Assembly: GCA_003511825.1 (NCBI GenBank) | Contig: DOIU01000081.1 | Span: forward strand, 1-10,338 | Reading direction: 5' to 3' | From: Gammaproteobacteria bacterium | GTDB taxonomy: Bacteria > Pseudomonadota > Gammaproteobacteria > Granulosicoccales > Granulosicoccaceae | DNA length: 10,338 nt | Shown: one piece after another, positions 6,474 to 10,338 of the stretch | Position numbering within the stretch: the first letter of the stretch is position 1 | How the letters are laid out: every line of letters starts with the position of its first letter | Notes under the pieces: model-generated | What the model was told of the DNA's origin: nothing | Seen by the model: the letters and a program-made list of their open reading frames with translations, nothing else | Databases searched by the model: none | Translations under genes and position numbers: made by a program

Positions 6474-8773
6474 AAGTTCATCTTAAACCCTGCGGTCAAC
6501 GTTAAGGGCTTGCCGGGACGTGCACCAAAAGGTCGGCGTGCAACAATGCTCTCATCATTGAAGAGGTTTTGAACGGTAAGGTAAAGCTGACGTTTGTCTG
6601 TTAATTGATAATCAAAAGACAGATCAACAACGGTCTGAGCATCCGTGCGCTCTGCGGAAGAAGGCTCACCTGAACCCGCCTGGGTGCGCATTTCTGCCAC
6701 GTATTTGATCGCCAGCGCAGCGCGCCAGTTAAACTGGGTTACCGCGGCTTTGAGCGTCAACTGATGTTCAGGCAGATAAGGCAGCGCGTCCCCCACCCGC
6801 ACATGGGATAAATCAGGCCTTGGCGACGTGAAGCTGTTTTTGAACTCACTGTCAGTCCAGGTGTAGGTCAGCTTGACGGGAAAACGCAATCGGCCCTGAA
6901 TGCCTGTTGCAAAGGTTTTACTCACCTCAGCCTCAAGCCCCCAGATGTCCACTTCACCCGCGTTGAAACCCAAATCCAATTCACTGGCGGCACATCCGGA
7001 CGAAAACGTACAGCTACCGGTGAGATTGGAATAATCGTTATAAAAGCCAATCGCCTCTGCGCGTAAATCGGCGCTGTTATAGCGCAGCCCAAACTCGTAA
7101 TTGATACTCTCTTCAGGCTCGACTTCATCATCCGAACCTGGCGGCACAGGCACAAACCCTTTGTGCACCCCGGCAAGCACACGCAAATTGCCCACTGCGC
7201 GATAGCTCACGCCAAGGCCAGGGATGAGGATATCGTCGCTACGCGACAGTGTTTGCCCGTTTAAGCGATTGGTGAAATCGGTGTCAATCATCTCCGCACG
7301 CACACCACCGCTGAGCGTCAAATCGCCCACGCTGACGGTATCATGCAGATGCACCGCCAGCGCTTCAGCAGTAGCACGGTTGCGCGTGGTAAAGCGCTCG
7401 GGGTTGCCGTCAGCCACAAGCTGGCCGGACTGCATCAGGTAGCCGCGCTCGGTATGATTGCGAACAATCTCGTCCTCGTGGTAACGGATGCCCAAGGTCA
7501 CGGCATGCAAGCTGCCGGCGATCTCAGGCTCCCATTCGATCTGCGTCTGGATGCCTTGGGCCACAAAGTCTCGCCCGTTAGCGCCCAATAACAATGTCTC
7601 AGTGGAGGTGGTGGAATCTGCCTGGCCTGTGAGAATGTCGTAGAAGCTCGTATTCACCGGCGTATCAGGTTGCTCCAGAATACTTTGCAGTGTAGGTGCA
7701 TCCCCTCCGAAACCATTCAGCTTGTCCCAGACTCGCGAAAATTCACGACGATACAGCGTCGTATTGATCGCATAGTCACCACCGGGATCCATATAGTGGC
7801 TCAAGCTGTATTGCTGGTGATCCCAGTCCATCTCGTCGCGTTGGCTGGCCGCATAACGACGCAGCGGATCCGCATCAAAATCAGCGTCAGTCAGGCCAAG
7901 ATAGGTTTCATCAGACACTTCATCGGCATAGCCGATTTTCAGATCAAACTGGTGATACACCTCTGCATAAATATCGCTGTTGTAGCGCGCCTTCAGGAGG
8001 ATGTCATTCTTATCAAAGCCCGTGTCACCGCCGCCATCGAGGTCCTTAAAACCCGATGCTTGAAGATGAACACCTTCCAATAACCACCCGTAGCGATCCG
8101 TGCTGTCTCCATAATAGCCATGAACTTTACCAAACCCATAACTGCCCAAAGCGAGGTCCAGGGCACCACGGTTGTCCTCTTCGCCCTCATCCCCGCCGGG
8201 AATGTCCCGACTGACGAAATTGATGGCGCCACCCACTGTATTTGGTCCGTACTGAATCGCTGAAGGCCCCTTAAAGACCTCCACAGATTGCATGCGCGCC
8301 ATCAAGGGGAAGTAATACGCGGCAGGCGCTGAGTAAGGCGCCGGGGCAAACAAAATACCGTCTTCCATGAGCGCGATCTTTTTACTGCGATCGGAGCCCG
8401 ACCCCCGCATACCGATATTCGGTCGCAGGCCATAGCCGTCCTCTTGCCGCACATAAACACCAGGCACTTCCTCCAGCACCCGATGCACATCCATATACCG
8501 CCACTGCTGCAAGGATTGCTCTTCCACCTTGTGCACGGAGCCCGGGGTCTTTTCCCGCGCCACGGCATCGCCGGTGATGGTCACGGACTCCAGACGGGTT
8601 GCCTGCTCCGCCCCTGGCTGACGATCCGCATCGGTCTCAGATTCCGAATCTGTCGGCGTTTGCGCGACGGCGAGGTGGGACCAAAAAACCAACACCGACA
8701 ACAGCCCGGCACGTCTCAGCATCATCGGTTTGAGACGCCGATATCCATCGGCGTCGGGAGTTGCAAGCATCAT
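6470..8773 (-). CDS. TonB-dependent outer-membrane receptor, FecA-like
   Basis: A 767-residue TonB-dependent receptor that would import a chelate (iron most likely) across the outer membrane using TonB-ExbBD energy. A signal peptide precedes a probable cleavage after Ala37 (AVA-QT). The TonB box is probably ESVTITG at 62-68. The plug domain follows, with VPGVYVRQEDGYGLRPNIGMRG (102-123 region) typical of FecA-like proteins, and VEVFKGPSAIQYGPNTVGGAINF at 164-186. The rest is the 22-strand barrel, ending in GFKMNF with the terminal Phe of outer-membrane proteins. About 24 residues separate cleavage from the TonB box, so there is no N-terminal signalling domain as in E. coli FecA. Cys588 and Cys594 (TFSSG between them) may form a small loop disulfide. 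I chose the ATG at 8773, which overlaps the upstream TGA as ATGA and has GGGTGA five bases before it; an ATG at 8725 gives a shorter signal peptide. Substrate is inferred only from the family and neighbours. Confidence 0.92.
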   Translation of the reverse strand: MMLATPDADGYRRLKPMMLRRAGLLSVLVFWSHLAVAQTPTDSESETDADRQPGAEQATRLESVTITGDAVAREKTPGSVHKVEEQSLQQWRYMDVHRVLEEVPGVYVRQEDGYGLRPNIGMRGSGSDRSKKIALMEDGILFAPAPYSAPAAYYFPLMARMQSVEVFKGPSAIQYGPNTVGGAINFVSRDIPGGDEGEEDNRGALDLALGSYGFGKVHGYYGDSTDRYGWLLEGVHLQASGFKDLDGGGDTGFDKNDILLKARYNSDIYAEVYHQFDLKIGYADEVSDETYLGLTDADFDADPLRRYAASQRDEMDWDHQQYSLSHYMDPGGDYAINTTLYRREFSRVWDKLNGFGGDAPTLQSILEQPDTPVNTSFYDILTGQADSTTSTETLLLGANGRDFVAQGIQTQIEWEPEIAGSLHAVTLGIRYHEDEIVRNHTERGYLMQSGQLVADGNPERFTTRNRATAEALAVHLHDTVSVGDLTLSGGVRAEMIDTDFTNRLNGQTLSRSDDILIPGLGVSYRAVGNLRVLAGVHKGFVPVPPGSDDEVEPEESINYEFGLRYNSADLRAEAIGFYNDYSNLTGSCTFSSGCAASELDLGFNAGEVDIWGLEAEVSKTFATGIQGRLRFPVKLTYTWTDSEFKNSFTSPRPDLSHVRVGDALPYLPEHQLTLKAAVTQFNWRAALAIKYVAEMRTQAGSGEPSSAERTDAQTVVDLSFDYQLTDKRQLYLTVQNLFNDESIVARRPFGARPGKPLTLTAGFKMNF

Positions 8774-9870
8774 GCGTTCACCCGAGTCATGTGATTGGTC
8801 CAACGGGCCTGCTTCCAGGTTTTACCCATGCGCCGGCTGGTGAGTGTAGTCGCATCAATATGATACAACTCGCCGGTATTTGCACTGGCAATAAACGCAT
8901 CACCGTCTGGGCTCACTTCCAAGCCGCCGACATCGGATATGGCAATGGATGAGAGGTATCGTTTCTGTTGAAGGTCCCAGAACGTCAGGCGGTTGCCACG
9001 TGGACAACTGACAGCACCAATGCCATTGCTCGCAATTCGGGCACTCGCGGTGTAGTTGCGCAGTGGCCACAACTCATCATCATCAATGCTGAGCATTTCA
9101 ATATCGCCCTGCCCTTGCTGCATACCCACGAGCTTGGGCATTTCTCGGCGGCCCTTATACTGACACGCGATCAGTATCGTACCATCAGCGCCCACGTCCA
9201 AGTGTCGGATAGAGAGCTTATCCACTGGGATTCGTCGCTCAGCGACACGCTCACCCGTGCGGCTGTCAATGAACAACAGCGCAGAATCCATCTCGTTGAT
9301 GTTAAGTTCGCGCTTACCGCTGGAAGGGTGCGTCCTGAGTCCGCCGCCCGCCACCACCAGCGTACGCCCATCGGGCAATAAACGCAGATCGTGCGGACCA
9401 ATGCCAGAGCTTGGCAACTCCCGGATAAACGCAAAGGTTTCACCGTCGCGCACGGTGATAACACCCTCCGCGGTGTCAATGATATTCTCGTTGGTGAACA
9501 GATATTGCCCATCGTGACTGAAGCAACCATGCCCGTAGAAATGGCGCCCAGGCTGACTTTCGATCAGAGCGATCTGTCGCCCCGCTGCGACGTCGAATAC
9601 CGGCGCACGGGTGCCTGGCAAGGTGGGTAACGCGACCAAGCGTTCTGGACGCACCGGATGCACAGCAAAACCATGCGCTTTATCAGGCAAAGCCTGCGTG
9701 AAGTAAGCCTTGCCCAAATCGTCAAAGCCACTGATGTGGTGCCGGCCTTGCGGATCAATATGACCGTTGATGAAAAGTGCGCGAGCCGGGCGTGGAATCA
9801 TGCCAAAAGACAAGCCCGAAGCCACGCAGAGTAGCGCCAACATGCGACGCCGAGTTATTCCCACTGCCAT
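8770..9870 (-). CDS. DUF1513 Tat-exported beta-propeller protein
   Basis: A 366-residue DUF1513 (COG3490) protein, found repeatedly beside imelysin genes in iron-responsive loci; its biochemical role is not established. The N-terminus TRRRMLALL followed by a hydrophobic stretch and ARA-LF near residue 31 reads as a twin-arginine signal, so the folded protein would go to the periplasm. The body shows propeller-like repeats: HPVRPERLVALP, FSHDGQYLFTNE, LLPDGRTLVVAGG, VGADGTILIACQ and VSPDGDAFIASA. Histidines recur at comparable places (His66, His71, His110, His114, His119, His160, His223), suggesting a ring of ligands. I chose the ATG at 9870 because it gives a proper signal peptide and sits one base after the imelysin stop; the frame is open 15 codons further inside imelysin. 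Its TGA overlaps the receptor start, so the three genes should be one transcript. Confidence 0.9.
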   Translation of the reverse strand: MAVGITRRRMLALLCVASGLSFGMIPRPARALFINGHIDPQGRHHISGFDDLGKAYFTQALPDKAHGFAVHPVRPERLVALPTLPGTRAPVFDVAAGRQIALIESQPGRHFYGHGCFSHDGQYLFTNENIIDTAEGVITVRDGETFAFIRELPSSGIGPHDLRLLPDGRTLVVAGGGLRTHPSSGKRELNINEMDSALLFIDSRTGERVAERRIPVDKLSIRHLDVGADGTILIACQYKGRREMPKLVGMQQGQGDIEMLSIDDDELWPLRNYTASARIASNGIGAVSCPRGNRLTFWDLQQKRYLSSIAISDVGGLEVSPDGDAFIASANTGELYHIDATTLTSRRMGKTWKQARWTNHMTRVNA

Positions 9871-9871
9871 G

Positions 9872-10338
9872 TTAATCCGTATCCGATTCTGAACCTTTTG
9901 GTAACTGCAACCCAAGTGCTTGTAGGATATTAGCGCGCAATGGCTGGCTCACATCCTGCACCGGCCCCAACAACAAGGCGTTCACCGATGCGATATCATT
10001 CTCAATCGCGTCGTAAAGCGACCCTTCAATGCCGTCAATGGCATCAATAACGGCTTGTATATCCTGCGCAAAGTTTGTCGCCAACGTCTCTTCACCCACA
10101 GCGACCAGCCAATCGTCGAAACCCTGCGCCTCGGCGTCAGCCGCGTCACCACCAAGATACAGCGCTTGAAACGCAACGACGTTTGCGCGCAAGTTTTCTT
10201 TGGAAATGCGCGCATGAGGCGCCTCGACATCCTGCGGACAAGGCTGGCCCGCGCCACAAGTCGGCAAGGTGTTGGTCGCTGTGCCACCGAGAGGCTGGTC
10301 GAGCTTGTTCTCTTTCAGGGTTTTTTCGAAGTAAAACA
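9872..10338 (-). CDS. Imelysin-family periplasmic protein, C-terminal part
   Basis: The frame is open from the right edge of the window to the TAA at 9874-9872, giving about 154 codons of the C-terminal part; the start lies beyond the window. The visible block LPTCGAGQPCP followed by ARISKENLRANVVAFQALYLGG matches the imelysin (insulin-cleaving metalloproteinase outer membrane protein, EfeO-like fold) lipoprotein family as I know it, and the rest is helical and acidic (pI likely low). Members are periplasmic or lipid-anchored and iron-regulated, thought to bind metal through a GxHxxE motif that would be in the missing N-terminal half. Two cysteines five residues apart may form a disulfide. 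It is the first visible gene of the operon with DUF1513 and the TonB receptor; the operon promoter and any Fur box are out of view. A split or truncated gene cannot be excluded. Confidence 0.75.
   Translation of the reverse strand, partial: FYFEKTLKENKLDQPLGGTATNTLPTCGAGQPCPQDVEAPHARISKENLRANVVAFQALYLGGDAADAEAQGFDDWLVAVGEETLATNFAQDIQAVIDAIDGIEGSLYDAIENDIASVNALLLGPVQDVSQPLRANILQALGLQLPKGSESDTD

Noticed and set aside
7670..8083. Open frame of 137 codons on the + strand inside the receptor gene
   Set aside because: It is antisense to the barrel coding sequence, with a composition imposed by the opposite frame; there is no support for expression.
8774..8803. Longer N-terminus of the TonB receptor (start at 8803)
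   Set aside because: The ATG at 8773 gives the ATGA overlap and a better ribosome site; the additional ten residues add nothing to the signal peptide.
8968..9381. Open frame of 137 codons on the + strand inside the DUF1513 gene
   Set aside because: It is antisense to conserved propeller repeats, with no family match or start signal.
1..10338. Mobile element, prophage, CRISPR array, tRNA or rRNA
   Set aside because: I saw no transposase, integrase, regularly spaced direct repeats, tRNA cloverleaf or rRNA sequence, and composition is even across the window.

Overview
The window looks like ordinary chromosome from a gammaproteobacterium. The evidence is the tandem mnmA-hflD pair (hflD is essentially a gammaproteobacterial gene), a UvrB closely matching the E. 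coli protein, E. coli-type MnmA and YbaN/DUF454 proteins, and sigma70-like promoters. Base composition is moderate and even. I see no insertion sequence, prophage, CRISPR array, tRNA or rRNA. The species cannot be named from this sequence; a marine lineage is possible but is only a guess.

Layout, left to right. Bases 1-146 hold the 3' end of an NAD-dependent sugar-nucleotide epimerase (+). It converges on a DUF218 (ElyC/SanA/YdcF-type) membrane protein (-). A short divergent region carries the promoter of mnmA (+), which is followed 16 bases later by hflD (+). That pair converges on uvrB (-) with only 26 bases between stops. A 192-base divergent region serves uvrB (-) and a small DUF454/YbaN membrane protein (+). 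A 139-base gap leads to an LCM-type (COG3315) SAM-dependent methyltransferase (+), whose stop overlaps the stop of the next gene by four bases. The right third is a tightly packed leftward operon: imelysin-family protein (3' part only, running off the window), then DUF1513 Tat-exported beta-propeller, then FecA-like TonB-dependent receptor.

How the genes work together. mnmA (tRNA wobble-uridine thiolation) and hflD form a conserved pair, here without the purB that follows in E. coli. UvrB is the damage-verification helicase of nucleotide excision repair. The operon at the right is the most interesting part: imelysin and DUF1513 are recurrent neighbours in iron-responsive loci, and here they are joined by translation-coupling junctions (TAA-C-ATG and ATGA) to an outer-membrane receptor. 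This suggests an outer-membrane-to-periplasm route for iron or another metal chelate. The cassette components are known families, but their joint biochemistry is poorly understood. I found no clearly novel system. The best secondary leads are a hairpin in the uvrB leader with a GGAGGU loop and the absence of a recognisable LexA box at uvrB. No gene-free stretch exceeds 300 bases.
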